DNA of 64,000 bases from Sediminibacterium magnilacihabitans (GCA_002973575.1 PVEQ01000002.1:124001-188000); one strand, 5' to 3'; positions 47,541-56,731 are shown, numbered from the stretch's first letter. The notes: generated by a model from the letters alone, not told the origin. Numbers and translations are program-made.

Positions 47541-48005
47541 CTACGCAACCTCTTTCCATAACATCACTTGCTCTTCAGCACTGAGGTGGATGGAGCCATA
47601 TTTTTCACATTCGGATATAATAAGATTATTTATGGCTACCTGGTATGGTGAGCCTTTCAAATGAGGGTATTCCTTTAAGGTCAATTGCAGTAAGAAGATG
47701 AATTCTTCTCTGTGGTAATTTTTAGAAGAAGCATCTGCAATTGTTTCTTTTAGCTTCGTTGTCAGGTTCTCCACTTCATGGTAAAGACTGTCGGTGTCTG
47801 AAACTTCCGTTTGTTCGGATGTAAATTCAGCGTTTGGCGTTGAGTAGCTCTCGTCATGGGCAAGTTCTACGTCCCGTTTCCCTTTTCGTGCCAAAAGATT
47901 TTGTAGGTCATTGAAATAAAACCGCAGACCTATAAACAGATACCATACTGCTAAAAGGAGGATAACAACAAAAATGTAGGTTGTCCAGGAAATGTTTGTA
48001 AACAT
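47541..48005 (-). CDS. single-pass membrane protein at head of tra operon
   Basis: The 154-aa protein begins with a membrane helix (IFVVILLLAVWYLFIGLRFYF, ~10-30), then a basic patch (LLARKGKRD), an acidic linker and a helical C-terminal domain (FIFLLQLTLKEYPHLKGSPYQVAINNLIISECEKYG). It occupies the place before traE where Bacteroidota elements have variable TraC/TraD-type genes. No family could be recognised with confidence. Confidence 0.65.
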   Translation of the reverse strand: MFTNISWTTYIFVVILLLAVWYLFIGLRFYFNDLQNLLARKGKRDVELAHDESYSTPNAEFTSEQTEVSDTDSLYHEVENLTTKLKETIADASSKNYHREEFIFLLQLTLKEYPHLKGSPYQVAINNLIISECEKYGSIHLSAEEQVMLWKEVA

Positions 48006-48079
48006 ACGCTTCGCTTTTGCGTTCTCACTAATGATCCGGATAATTAAGTTGTTAATCCGGCTTGTCTGTAATGACTACA

Positions 48080-48150
48080 CAAAAGAACATCAGCACAAAT
48101 CGCCTATCAAGTACAACTTTGATTGTATTTTTTTGTACCCCGTTGTACCC
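48080..48150 (-). promoter_or_regulatory. putative tra-operon promoter with tandem activator sites
   Basis: On the minus strand TTG (48108-48110) and TTCTTTTG (48080-48087) are 20 bp apart, one mismatch from TAnnTTTG. Upstream lie two direct repeats of TTGTACCC at 48133-48140 and 48143-48150, spaced exactly 10 bp, and an opposite-facing GTACAA at 48111-48116 next to the -33 box. One-turn spacing upstream of an imperfect promoter fits an activator site. Confidence 0.45.
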
Positions 48151-48182
48151 TATTGATAATCAGAAAGAAAAAAAGATACAGA

Positions 48183-48210
48183 AAATAAAAAAATCCTCAT
48201 TATTGAGGAT
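48183..48210 (-). terminator. intrinsic terminator after the RteC-like gene
   Basis: On the minus strand ATCCTCA and TGAGGAT form a 7-bp stem with a 4-nt loop, directly followed by TTTTTTATTTTC. It would end the RteC-like transcript about 210 bp past its stop and insulate the tra promoter. Confidence 0.7.
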
Positions 48211-48416
48211 GTTACAAGATAAAAAAGGTTCTTATGGTAATGCTTATGTCATGTTTTTGAAACATAGCTTACCCGCTGCAATCAAATTGTTCAACACCTG
48301 CAATAGACTTGCAGCCGGTAAAGCTAAAAGTATTGTGCCCCGTCTTATTTCTTAATTCAATTCACATCCTTCATTTCATTCATCCATTCGACAAGGCGCT
48401 TTTTTTAAAGAATTGT

Positions 48417-49628
48417 TTAATACTCCCTTATCTTTTTAATGACTTGTTGAAGCGTTTGGATAATGATCTCCTTATCTCTTGTTTCAGCCGTATAGGATTT
48501 ACTGCGCATGCTATCGTACGATATATTTTCCTGATAAGGAGTAGATAAATGCGGAACGATGTTTTTAAACACAGCATTGAGACTACGAGCCGTTATAATC
48601 TTTAAATCATCTGCAGCACGTAACAAAAGTGCCATTTGGTCCACCGATAATATACACAACAGTTTTTGCGGTTCATTCTTTGGGGAAACGCTTCCTGAGC
48701 CTTTTTGTTCTGTGCCGCCGTTTATGGGCACGATGGTTAAATGCAGCCTTTTTTCGAGGTAGAATATCTCCTGTGCAAACCAGTTGCTTAATTCGGTTTT
48801 CAGGTCGCCGTATTGCGGATTTAGGATAACTCCTGGCTTCCGATGCATTTGGTTGAACTGCTTGTAATGAAATAGCAACATTTCCAGCTTATCGGCAATA
48901 TCCTCATTTGGATTGAGCCTTTCAGCAAGCCTTCTCGTAAAATAACCGATGTAAGACTTGCTATTGAAGTTCAGGAAGATAAGCAGTTCGTCCAAAGTGG
49001 TAAAAAGGCAAGTTTCGCAGTGGGGAAGTTCTAATAGTTCCAATTCTTTAAGCAGATCTTTTTGATACAATAACTCCCGGAAAGTAACGGGAAAGTCTTC
49101 TTTTAGACGGTTTATGAAGCCATATAAGCTATTTAAAACGATATCGGCAAGCTCCTTATTGGTTTCCTGACCTAACAACTTGGTTTTCAGCTTATCTACC
49201 CTTTGTTTTAGCTCCTTGCCTGTTACAGCAAGGTAGGTTACCGGCACCCGTTCATTTAGGCTTAAATACGCAAAAAAGCGTACTTCTATAAATGAAAGTA
49301 GTTCTTCCAGACTCGTAATCAGGATGTTATATAGGTCTTTAAGGCGTCTTTTGTTTAATGTTTGCTCCTTCCGGTACTTCAATACCTGATCCAGTAGGAT
49401 AATTAACAAGGAATGGGATTGGTTAACAAGTAGAGCAATCCGCTTTTCCTTTGTCAAGCCAAATATTTGTTTTTTTAGAATGGTTAACAGCTTCTCCTTC
49501 TCCTCACTTATCTTAGAGATAACAGAGCAAATTTCTTCATCTGAAAGGGTATTCAGATCGGTTTTCTCAGGATTAAGCGAAACAGTAATCAGAGAATCCA
49601 GCCACCCCAATGTATATCCTCCACACAT
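48417..49628 (-). CDS. ICE protein upstream of tra operon, possibly RteC-like
   Basis: The 403-aa soluble, mostly helical protein has a Leu/Lys-rich first half. From ~215 there is LIFLNFNSKSYIGYFTRRLAERL followed by a helical region, and the C-terminal ~85 residues (LSVDQMALLLRAADDLKII ... SYDSMRSKSYTAETRDKEIIIQTLQQVIKKI) resemble the HTH-like end of RteC-type proteins, which regulate excision in CTnDOT-like elements. The resemblance is faint and the family call is tentative. Its position, between the sensor-regulator and the tra promoter, fits an element regulator. Confidence 0.5.
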   Translation of the reverse strand: MCGGYTLGWLDSLITVSLNPEKTDLNTLSDEEICSVISKISEEKEKLLTILKKQIFGLTKEKRIALLVNQSHSLLIILLDQVLKYRKEQTLNKRRLKDLYNILITSLEELLSFIEVRFFAYLSLNERVPVTYLAVTGKELKQRVDKLKTKLLGQETNKELADIVLNSLYGFINRLKEDFPVTFRELLYQKDLLKELELLELPHCETCLFTTLDELLIFLNFNSKSYIGYFTRRLAERLNPNEDIADKLEMLLFHYKQFNQMHRKPGVILNPQYGDLKTELSNWFAQEIFYLEKRLHLTIVPINGGTEQKGSGSVSPKNEPQKLLCILSVDQMALLLRAADDLKIITARSLNAVFKNIVPHLSTPYQENISYDSMRSKSYTAETRDKEIIIQTLQQVIKKIREY

Positions 49629-49897
49629 AGCTGAAAATTTGGGTAGAATTAGTACTCATCTGCCAAATTTCCCGATTTAGCCCTGTCCAAAGAATACGGC
49701 ATTTCTACTAATTTTCTAAGTAAAAAGAAGTATTTTAAGTGCTTTCGAGGCAAATAGTATTGCAATCCAGTCGTTTAGAAAGTATTTCGCTAAAGTGCCC
49801 CTATTGAAACCAGTTAATTCAGGCGGCTGAGAAAAAATGTTCCCGGCTTAGGATTTTTTAGATTTTCGGGTGCCCGCCAATGAGGTCAGTTGGAGGG

Positions 49898-52108
49898 TTA
49901 TTCCTTGTCGCTGAGCTTATTAATCATTTCAACCTTGTTGGAAACCCCAATTTTTTCAAAGATGTTTTGAATATGCGTTGCAACCGTCTTGTCAGCAATA
50001 AATAAGGTCTTTGCTATCTCCTTGTATTTGGTTCCCTTTAATACAAGTTTCACTATTTCTATTTCCCGGTTAGTAAGATTGTACGATTTACATTTCTGCT
50101 CAAGGTTAAAAGAGAGCTTTACATCTTCAGGAACTGCCTTTACATTGCCGAGGTTCTTGAGATTAGCTATTGATAAGTTCAGGATTGCTTTTTTCTGCTT
50201 ACCAATGTTTTTCAGCACGGTGTCAATCTTTTGGTTCAACTCCTCAAAGGAAAACGGCTTTGGAATAAAGTCAATAGCTCCTAAGCGTAAGCCTTTAAGC
50301 TTATCAGTTGGCGTGGATTTGGCTGTTAAAAATATGATCGGGATATGGTTATATTCGTCCTGCTCAGAAATAACCTTTGCAAAAGCAAATCCATCCATCT
50401 TATCCATCATAATATCGGATAAAATTAAATCTGGTACAACGGGTAATTCATGTAGTTTTTTCAATGCTTCCGCTCCATTCAAAGAACAAAAGATGTTGTA
50501 CTTGCCACTTAGCTTTTTTGAAAGAAAATGAAGCATAGCTTTGTTGTCTTCTATTAACAAAATCGAAGGTCGGTTGGAAAGGAAAGGTGTATCTGCTATC
50601 TCAAAGCGTTCGGTATTAGGAATGCGGAATTTTGATTCTAAAGGATTGGCAGCCGGAAACTCATTTTCTGCCGGAACGTACTTATTTAAAATAATGGTCA
50701 CTTCAGTGCCGGGAGCTTCGGCAGGATTGCTTTTAATATGGACTTGTCCTCCCAAGCTATCTACCACCTTTTTTACAATCGGCAGCCCAAGCCCCATGCC
50801 TTGCAGTCCTGTCTTCTTATGATTTATCTGATAATAGGGCTCAAATATCTTCTTTTGCAAATCAGGTGGTATGCCGATGCCGGCATCTTTGACCGAGAAA
50901 TGAATTTTATCGCCAACGGTTCCTAAGCTTATTTCAATCTTCCCTTCATTATTAGAAAATTTAATTGCGTTTTCTATCACATTATTGACAATGCGGTCAA
51001 TAGCGTTTGGATCTGCTTTTATGAAGACATTTTCCTCGATGTTCTTATGACATGAAATGATTTGCTTCTTGCAGTAGTATTCAAACAACACCAGGCTACT
51101 TTTGATGATTTCAGTAAAATTCGTTACCTGATTATGATTATATACATCAATTCCTTTTGTAAATCTTTCAATATCGAATAAGCTAATTACATCTCTTGTA
51201 AGCTTATCTACACCGCCCTTAATGATCTCTAATTCTTCAACCGAACCGTACTTGTTTATATACTCTTCCAAATAATTATTTACCAGAGTTAAAGGGGTTT
51301 TTGTCTCGTGAACGAGATTAATAAAATTATTTGTCTTTTGTTCGTTTGCCTTTTCAAGTTCCTTTGTTCTTTTATCTACCTCGTTTTGCAGGCTGGTATT
51401 CCAGTTCAAAAGCTGACGTTCCGACTCTATCAGCCTTTGATGTTCAGTCCTCGTTTGCTTAATATGTCTCGATACCTGGAGAGCCAACAAAAGTAAAAAC
51501 CCTGTATTGGTAACAGAGGCTTCTACAACTTGCCCTAACTCGAAGTAATCAATGATGGGCAAACCAACCCAGGGGGTTAAACTTAAAAAGAGAACAGCCA
51601 CTTCTTCCTTTGATTCTTTACTTGTAAGAAGACTGCCGTATTTATATTTGATGGCTTTAACCAAAGTGAAAATCACCCATAAAGCATAAAGCACCGGAAG
51701 AATTAGCACGTTTTGTGCGGTTTGTAAACTATTTGCTATAGCAAATACCACAATGAAAATGATATATGGTATTACTAAGAATAAAAAAACGCCTCTATAA
51801 GCATGAAACTTCATCTTCTCCAAGCCAAACGCCTTGTAAACATAATAGGGGAAATAGCACGGCGTAATAAATCCTGTAGCATAGGCAATGACTTCCTGAG
51901 TAAAGAAAGAACCCGGCATATTGGGATCAGGCAATAACCCGCCGGTAATGTTATAGGTTATCAGCAGGAAGATCAGAATAATATTCAGGAAAGCTATCTT
52001 ATCATCCGGTCGGGCTAACTTATAAATTAGCAGGTAGAAAAAGATAACTATTTCTATGCTCACAAAAATAAATGTGACAATGTGCATTTGTGTTCCAAAT
52101 ACCAGCAT
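49898..52108 (-). CDS. one-protein sensor kinase / receiver / LuxR regulator
   Basis: The 736-aa protein carries a whole signalling path. Residues ~1-210 contain about seven hydrophobic helices. A short coiled coil leads to a HisKA domain with phospho-acceptor His in NFINLVHETKTPLTL (~268) and a HATPase with NVIENAIKFSNN and GMGLGLPIVKKVVDSLGG (~365-460). A receiver follows with Asp in DLILSDIMMDKMDGF (~565), then a LuxR-type HTH (LTNREIEIVKLVLKGTKYKEIAKTLFIADKTVATHIQNIFEKIGV, ~675-730). The DNA-binding domain is on a membrane-tethered kinase, as in Bacteroidota hybrid systems. It ends the copper gene run and may control it or the ICE. Confidence 0.88.
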   Translation of the reverse strand: MLVFGTQMHIVTFIFVSIEIVIFFYLLIYKLARPDDKIAFLNIILIFLLITYNITGGLLPDPNMPGSFFTQEVIAYATGFITPCYFPYYVYKAFGLEKMKFHAYRGVFLFLVIPYIIFIVVFAIANSLQTAQNVLILPVLYALWVIFTLVKAIKYKYGSLLTSKESKEEVAVLFLSLTPWVGLPIIDYFELGQVVEASVTNTGFLLLLALQVSRHIKQTRTEHQRLIESERQLLNWNTSLQNEVDKRTKELEKANEQKTNNFINLVHETKTPLTLVNNYLEEYINKYGSVEELEIIKGGVDKLTRDVISLFDIERFTKGIDVYNHNQVTNFTEIIKSSLVLFEYYCKKQIISCHKNIEENVFIKADPNAIDRIVNNVIENAIKFSNNEGKIEISLGTVGDKIHFSVKDAGIGIPPDLQKKIFEPYYQINHKKTGLQGMGLGLPIVKKVVDSLGGQVHIKSNPAEAPGTEVTIILNKYVPAENEFPAANPLESKFRIPNTERFEIADTPFLSNRPSILLIEDNKAMLHFLSKKLSGKYNIFCSLNGAEALKKLHELPVVPDLILSDIMMDKMDGFAFAKVISEQDEYNHIPIIFLTAKSTPTDKLKGLRLGAIDFIPKPFSFEELNQKIDTVLKNIGKQKKAILNLSIANLKNLGNVKAVPEDVKLSFNLEQKCKSYNLTNREIEIVKLVLKGTKYKEIAKTLFIADKTVATHIQNIFEKIGVSNKVEMINKLSDKE

Positions 52109-52113
52109 CCGAT

Positions 52114-52695
52114 TTATTTTTTACTCAACTCTCTTTTTAGAAAAAATAACTTGTAGCTTAAATCAAGCTCATTGTATATCTGAAAGCCGAACTTCTTATA
52201 CCAGGGTAAATTTTTCACAGTCGAAGTTTCCAGGTAGATTGGTCTTTGCTTTTGTTCACTATCCTCAATGATTTCATCCAGCAGAATACTACCAATGCCT
52301 TCATTTTGATGTTCGGGATCAACACCAATAAACCATAAGTAATACTTTGGCTCTTTTGACTGTAGCTCGTTTATCTTGGCTTCCCTTGCAAGCGTTTTCT
52401 TAATATTCTTTAAACCAACTGCCGAAAGGATCAACTTAACATCCAGCAGGATGGATTTGAGAGTAGTCTTTTTCTTATCAGGATAGGTTATCAGCGCACA
52501 GCCTTTCTTATCGTCCGATAAAAACACATCCCCAAATAAATAACAGACCTCAAAAGAATAATCCATTAACGAGCGAACCCGTTGTACTCGTTTTTCATCC
52601 TGCTTTACGATGTAGTTAACACTTTGGTTGGCGTCAAACGATTTGGTAAGTATGTCAACTACCAAGTCCTTGTCTTTATGTTCTGCTTTTATCAT
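52114..52695 (-). CDS. GNAT N-acetyltransferase
   Basis: The 193-aa protein has the GNAT core: PKYYLWFIGVDPEHQNEGIGSILLDEII (~110-140, with the acetyl-CoA loop QNEGIG) and LETSTVKNLPWYKKFGFQIYNEL (~155). The opening DKDLVVDILTKSFDANQSVNYIV is typical of a subgroup found near Bacteroidota regulators. It is 5 bp upstream of the sensor-regulator gene, so the two are probably co-translated. The substrate is unknown. Confidence 0.8.
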   Translation of the reverse strand: MIKAEHKDKDLVVDILTKSFDANQSVNYIVKQDEKRVQRVRSLMDYSFEVCYLFGDVFLSDDKKGCALITYPDKKKTTLKSILLDVKLILSAVGLKNIKKTLAREAKINELQSKEPKYYLWFIGVDPEHQNEGIGSILLDEIIEDSEQKQRPIYLETSTVKNLPWYKKFGFQIYNELDLSYKLFFLKRELSKK

Positions 52696-52709
52696 AATTT
52701 CTTGTCTTT

Positions 52710-53141
52710 TTAATGTAATATGACAACTCTGTCAGAATTAAGTGTATCACTATTGTTACCTGCACGATCAACCGCAACAAACCGGAAATAAAAAGTATCA
52801 TTCTCAACTGGACTGCGGTTTAAATAATTCCACGGTAATTTGAGTTGCAGGAAGCCGCTTGTGTTGCCGGGAGATTGTGGTATTGTGGAAGCTACCGGAG
52901 CTAAAACTAAATCAGGTGGTAATGGACGCCTATTCGTATGAATGGGTATATAAACAAACTTGCCTCCCGAAATATCACCATCCTTATTTCTAAACTTTAA
53001 CTGGATAACTAAATCCTGCTGAGGGGCTATAACCTTGGTATTATAAGAAGCTACTTCAATTTGCAAATGAGCTTTGAGTTTGTCTTTGCTACACGCAAAA
53101 AGAAATGAACAAGGAAGCAAAACCATTAAAATGTGTTTCAT
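52710..53141 (-). CDS. lipoprotein with Ig-like fold (unknown function)
   Basis: The 143-aa protein has a lipobox (LPCSFLFACSKD). The rest is beta-rich, with VIQLKFRNKDGDISGGKFVYIP and DTFYFRFVAVDRAGNNSDTLNS resembling an immunoglobulin-like domain. It starts 5 bp after the P-type ATPase stop. No metal-binding motif is seen. Envelope location is inferred from the lipobox. Confidence 0.7.
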   Translation of the reverse strand: MKHILMVLLPCSFLFACSKDKLKAHLQIEVASYNTKVIAPQQDLVIQLKFRNKDGDISGGKFVYIPIHTNRRPLPPDLVLAPVASTIPQSPGNTSGFLQLKLPWNYLNRSPVENDTFYFRFVAVDRAGNNSDTLNSDRVVILH

Positions 53142-53146
53142 ACCTG

Positions 53147-55243
53147 TTATTTAGTTAGACCGTTATTCACTTTAAGTAAACTTGCATTGATAGCCACGAT
53201 AATAGTGCTCAAACTCATTAACACAGCACCCATTGCCGGACTTAGGGTAAAATAGGGGTACAACACGCCGGCTGCTAACGGAATTGCTACCACATTATAC
53301 CCCACCGCCCAAGCCAAATTTTGTATCATCTTCTTATAGGTAGCCTTGCCAAAAGAAATCATTTGCACTACATCTTTTGGCTCACTATTAACAAGGATAA
53401 TATCTGCTGTTTCTGCCGCTACATCGGTTCCTGAACCTACAGCTATACCAACGTCTGCCTGTGCTAAAGCAGGTGCATCATTCACCCCATCACCAGTCAT
53501 GGCCACTATTTCACCTTTATCCTGAAACTCCTTTACTTTTACTTGTTTTTCGTGGGGCAGTACATTAGCCAAATAGCCATACATTCCTAACTTGTTGGCT
53601 ACTGCTGTGGCAATCTTTTCGTTATCGCCTGTAAGCAGAAAGGATTTGATGTGCATTTGCTTTAGTGCATTTACTGCTTCTGCCGATGTCTCTCTTATGC
53701 TATCCGCCAGAGTAATGATACCTACGGGCTTATCATTAATCAGAACAAAATTTACCGTTTCTACATCTTGGTCAACTGTAGATGGAATGGCAGGAAGGGA
53801 GAGGTGATTTTGTTTAAAATAATTTGGACCGGCAGCTACTACATGCTTGCCGTTGACAGTTCCTGTAACGCCTACACCTTGTATGTATTTGAAGTTTTCT
53901 GACTTCCATAACGGTAGGTTCTTTTCTTTCAATTTCCGCATTATACCGTGTGCAATATGGTGTTCGGAATTTTGCTGAATGGCAGCAGCATACTGCAACA
54001 CCTCGTCGGCAGAAACCTCATTGCTTAGTGCAATCACTTGTTCTACTTCGTGAGAGCCTTTGGTAAGAGTTCCGGTTTTATCAAAAATGATAGTAGTGAG
54101 CTTCCTTGCCATTTCAAACGCTGTGCGGTTGCGTATCAATAAGCCGTGTGTTGCAGACAGGGTAGTTGATAAAGCCACCACCAATGGGATAGCTACACCC
54201 AAAGCATGAGGACAGGATGTAACCATTACTGTTACCATCCTTTCCAAAGCAAAGGACAAATCTTTTTCCACGCTAAGCCAATAAATCAGAGTGCCTACGC
54301 CTACGAGTATAGAAATTATGGTAAGCCATTTGGCAACTTTGTCTGCAAGGTTTTGAGTAGTTGATTTGGCTGCCTGTGCAGATTGTACCAGGTTGATAAC
54401 TTTGTTCAAATAACTATCGCTTCCGGTTCCGGTTACTTTAACTCTCAAAGAACCATCGCCGTTTACCGAGCCGCCAATTACTTTGACATCTTTTTCTTTT
54501 TTCACCGGCACACTTTCACCAGTTAGCATACTTTCGTTTACATAGGTGCTGCCTTCCAATACAATTCCATCAGCCGGAACTTTTTCGCCCGGTTTTATGA
54601 TGATAATGTCATTCGTTTTTAACTCTTTCAAACTTACATCATGCACTTCATCAGCACTTTCAACGTGTACTATCGAGGGAAGCAATGCCACCAAACTTTC
54701 CAATGCCCTTGACGCTGTCATTTGCGAACGCATCTCAAGCCAATGCCCAAGCAGCATAATGTCAATCAAGGTGGCTAACTCCCAAAAGAAATCCATACCG
54801 GGTAAGCCAAATACAACGGCTACACTATAAATAAAAGCAACAGAGATGGCTAAAGCCACTAATGTCATCATTCCTATTGCTTTATCCCTTATTTCACCGA
54901 CCATTCCCGCCAGGAAAGGCCAGCCGCCATAGAAGTAGATAACACTGCTTAATGCCAGAAGCACATAGTTATCGAATGGAAAATTTATGCGAAAACCTAA
55001 CCATTGCTGTATCATGTGCGATAGCAATAGTACCGGAATGGTAAGCACAAGGCAAACCCAAAACCGCTTTAGAAAATCTTCTGTATGATGACCTGCATGT
55101 TTATCGTGCATATTGCCATGCTGCATTTCTTCACTATGCTCATGCTGATGTGCATGATGGCTGTGGTTCATTTCCCGAACTTTAGCAGCATCAGTGTGTT
55201 GATGGCCAGAGTGCTCCTCGTGATAGTGATGGTTATGTTCCAT
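53147..55243 (-). CDS. copB: copper-translocating P1B ATPase, CopB type (CPH)
   Basis: The 698-aa pump exports copper from the cytoplasm. The N-terminus is a His/Met-rich metal-binding stretch (~1-55) rather than a CxxC domain. Core motifs are TGESVPVKKEKD (~240), the transmembrane CPH in VMVTSCPHALGVAIPLV (~344), phosphorylation site DKTGTLTKG (~390), SEHHIAHG (~435) and MTGDGVNDAPALAQADVG (~580). The late membrane segment has NLAWAVGYNVVAIPLAAG and the SPAMGAVLMSLSTIIVAINA pattern of the P1B-3 group. Its start overlaps the lgt stop by 11 bp. Confidence 0.93.
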   Translation of the reverse strand: MEHNHHYHEEHSGHQHTDAAKVREMNHSHHAHQHEHSEEMQHGNMHDKHAGHHTEDFLKRFWVCLVLTIPVLLLSHMIQQWLGFRINFPFDNYVLLALSSVIYFYGGWPFLAGMVGEIRDKAIGMMTLVALAISVAFIYSVAVVFGLPGMDFFWELATLIDIMLLGHWLEMRSQMTASRALESLVALLPSIVHVESADEVHDVSLKELKTNDIIIIKPGEKVPADGIVLEGSTYVNESMLTGESVPVKKEKDVKVIGGSVNGDGSLRVKVTGTGSDSYLNKVINLVQSAQAAKSTTQNLADKVAKWLTIISILVGVGTLIYWLSVEKDLSFALERMVTVMVTSCPHALGVAIPLVVALSTTLSATHGLLIRNRTAFEMARKLTTIIFDKTGTLTKGSHEVEQVIALSNEVSADEVLQYAAAIQQNSEHHIAHGIMRKLKEKNLPLWKSENFKYIQGVGVTGTVNGKHVVAAGPNYFKQNHLSLPAIPSTVDQDVETVNFVLINDKPVGIITLADSIRETSAEAVNALKQMHIKSFLLTGDNEKIATAVANKLGMYGYLANVLPHEKQVKVKEFQDKGEIVAMTGDGVNDAPALAQADVGIAVGSGTDVAAETADIILVNSEPKDVVQMISFGKATYKKMIQNLAWAVGYNVVAIPLAAGVLYPYFTLSPAMGAVLMSLSTIIVAINASLLKVNNGLTK

Positions 55244-56090
55244 AAAATATCTTTTTTGAACTGTTTTTTCTTATTTTATTCATCCGTTCCTTTCTAAGAA
55301 GGAAATAGGTGCCTATAATGATAAAAGGCAAGCTTAGAATTTGACCCATGTTTATGGGTAGCGTTCTTTCAAAAGCTTCCTGAGCCTCTTTTGTAAATTC
55401 TATAAGAAAACGGGCAGAAAACACAAGCACAAGGAACAAACCAAATAAAAACCCTCTTTTAAGATGAGCGCTTTTGTTTCGATACAAGCTCCATAAGATA
55501 AAAAAGATGAGAAGGTAAGCTACAGCTTCATAAACCTGCGATGGATGACGGGGCAATAAGTCAACTCTCTTAAATATGAAAGCCCAGGGAACATCAGTGG
55601 GCTTACCAATTATTTCAGAATTAAAAAGATTGCCTGTTCTGATAAAAAAACCTGCAAGAGCTACCGCAATTACAATTTTGTCCAATACACTTAAGAAGTT
55701 GTGATGGTATTTTTTACAGTACAATGCAAGTGCGATGAGAATACCAATGGCACCGCCATGACTGGCTAACCCCTGATAGCCCGTCCATTCAAACCCTTTG
55801 TTGCTGATACGAAAAGGGAAAATAATTTCTAAGAGATGAGTTTTGAAATAACTAAACTCGTAGATAAACACCTGCCCAAGACGTGCACCGATTATTGTAC
55901 CTGCAATAAGGTAAAGCAAAAGCGGGTTTAGTTCTTCCTGATTTAAATGCTCTTTTTGGTACATGCTTTTGAGTAAAACATAACCAAGGAGAAAAGCAAT
56001 AGCAAACATCACAGAATAGTACCTGAGTGCAAACCCACCTATCCGAAAGATTTCAGGGTTAACATTCCATTTGATGTAAAGTAGATGCAT
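55233..56090 (-). CDS. lgt: prolipoprotein diacylglyceryl transferase (Lgt), cargo copy
   Basis: The 285-aa polytopic inner-membrane protein transfers diacylglycerol to the lipobox Cys of prelipoproteins. Visible are FALRYYSVMFAIAFLLGY, GARLGQVFIYEFSYF (~75), GYQGLASHGGAIGIL (~108), FFIRTGNLFNSEIIGKPTDVPWAFIF (~148) and RHPSQVYEAVAYLLIFF (~178), all Lgt signatures. An essential host lgt presumably exists elsewhere, so this is likely a second, cargo-linked copy serving the many lipoproteins of this operon (inference). Confidence 0.92.
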   Translation of the reverse strand: MHLLYIKWNVNPEIFRIGGFALRYYSVMFAIAFLLGYVLLKSMYQKEHLNQEELNPLLLYLIAGTIIGARLGQVFIYEFSYFKTHLLEIIFPFRISNKGFEWTGYQGLASHGGAIGILIALALYCKKYHHNFLSVLDKIVIAVALAGFFIRTGNLFNSEIIGKPTDVPWAFIFKRVDLLPRHPSQVYEAVAYLLIFFILWSLYRNKSAHLKRGFLFGLFLVLVFSARFLIEFTKEAQEAFERTLPINMGQILSLPFIIIGTYFLLRKERMNKIRKNSSKKIFYGT

Positions 56091-56113
56091 ATTGCTTTTT
56101 TAATTTAATACTA

Positions 56114-56731
56114 CTAATGACCGTGTAATCCGCCGCCCATAAGATGTATGATAAACAGTATCACGAAAACGATGATACCGATAACAATAAACCGTCCTTT
56201 TGATTTTCGGTTTTGCTGATCGCTTCTTTTCTTCAATTTATCTAAACCATAGAAAGTCATACCCCAGGGTTTGTAAACCGAAATGGTTGTAGTGGCAAGC
56301 AACACGAGCAAGGCGGCGGCGGCATCTGCAACCAGTTGAATTTGCAAGCCCCTGTGTTCCGTACCCATCAGTGGTCCTTGAGATACAATGCCTGCCATAA
56401 AGGTTATCGGCTGCATGTGTACTAACAAGAGAACCGTGGCACCAATAGTCAATAATAACTTAACGACCACCCAATAGTATTTGAACAACCCCCATTGTGT
56501 ACCTACTGATTGAAAAATTCCAGTTAGTAAAGCGCCTACGCAGGCAGGTAGAATAATTACCCATGCACTCAAATTCATGGCGAGATAAGCAGTGCGTACT
56601 GTAAGTGTATCCGCACTCAATAAACCTGCTATAGAATGCGCCAGAAATACAGCAACCGCACCAAGCCATCCGACTGAAAAAGTAATATGCGCAGTAAGCA
56701 TAAGCCTGCGCAAGTGTGGTGTCATTAACAT
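56114..56731 (-). CDS. DUF2269-like four/five-helix membrane protein with His-rich end
   Basis: The 205-aa protein has about five hydrophobic helices and opens with LRRLMLTAHITFSVGWLGAVAVFLAHS, a pattern of DUF2269-like (copper-resistance D-related) membrane proteins with conserved His/Trp in helix 1. It ends in HLMGGGLHGH. Gap to lgt is 23 bp. The metal role is inferred from context and His content. Confidence 0.65.
   Translation of the reverse strand: MLMTPHLRRLMLTAHITFSVGWLGAVAVFLAHSIAGLLSADTLTVRTAYLAMNLSAWVIILPACVGALLTGIFQSVGTQWGLFKYYWVVVKLLLTIGATVLLLVHMQPITFMAGIVSQGPLMGTEHRGLQIQLVADAAAALLVLLATTTISVYKPWGMTFYGLDKLKKRSDQQNRKSKGRFIVIGIIVFVILFIIHLMGGGLHGH

Larger units (their letters stand above)
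48006..48416. other. regulatory gap between the RteC-like gene and the tra operon
   Basis: This 411-bp stretch has no convincing gene; a plus-strand frame at 48062-48355 crosses the terminator and promoter elements and has no recognisable family. It holds an inverted repeat CCGGAT-N13-ATCCGG (48036-48060), a putative minus-strand promoter (48080-48110), tandem repeats TTGTACCC (48133-48150) and a terminator hairpin (48183-48210). From ~48220 to 48416 nothing else stands out. Confidence 0.7.

Noticed and set aside
48062-48355. Plus-strand 97-aa open frame in the tra regulatory gap
   Set aside because: It crosses the promoter repeats and the terminator hairpin, is rich in low-complexity Lys/Ile, has no family resemblance and opposes all neighbouring genes.
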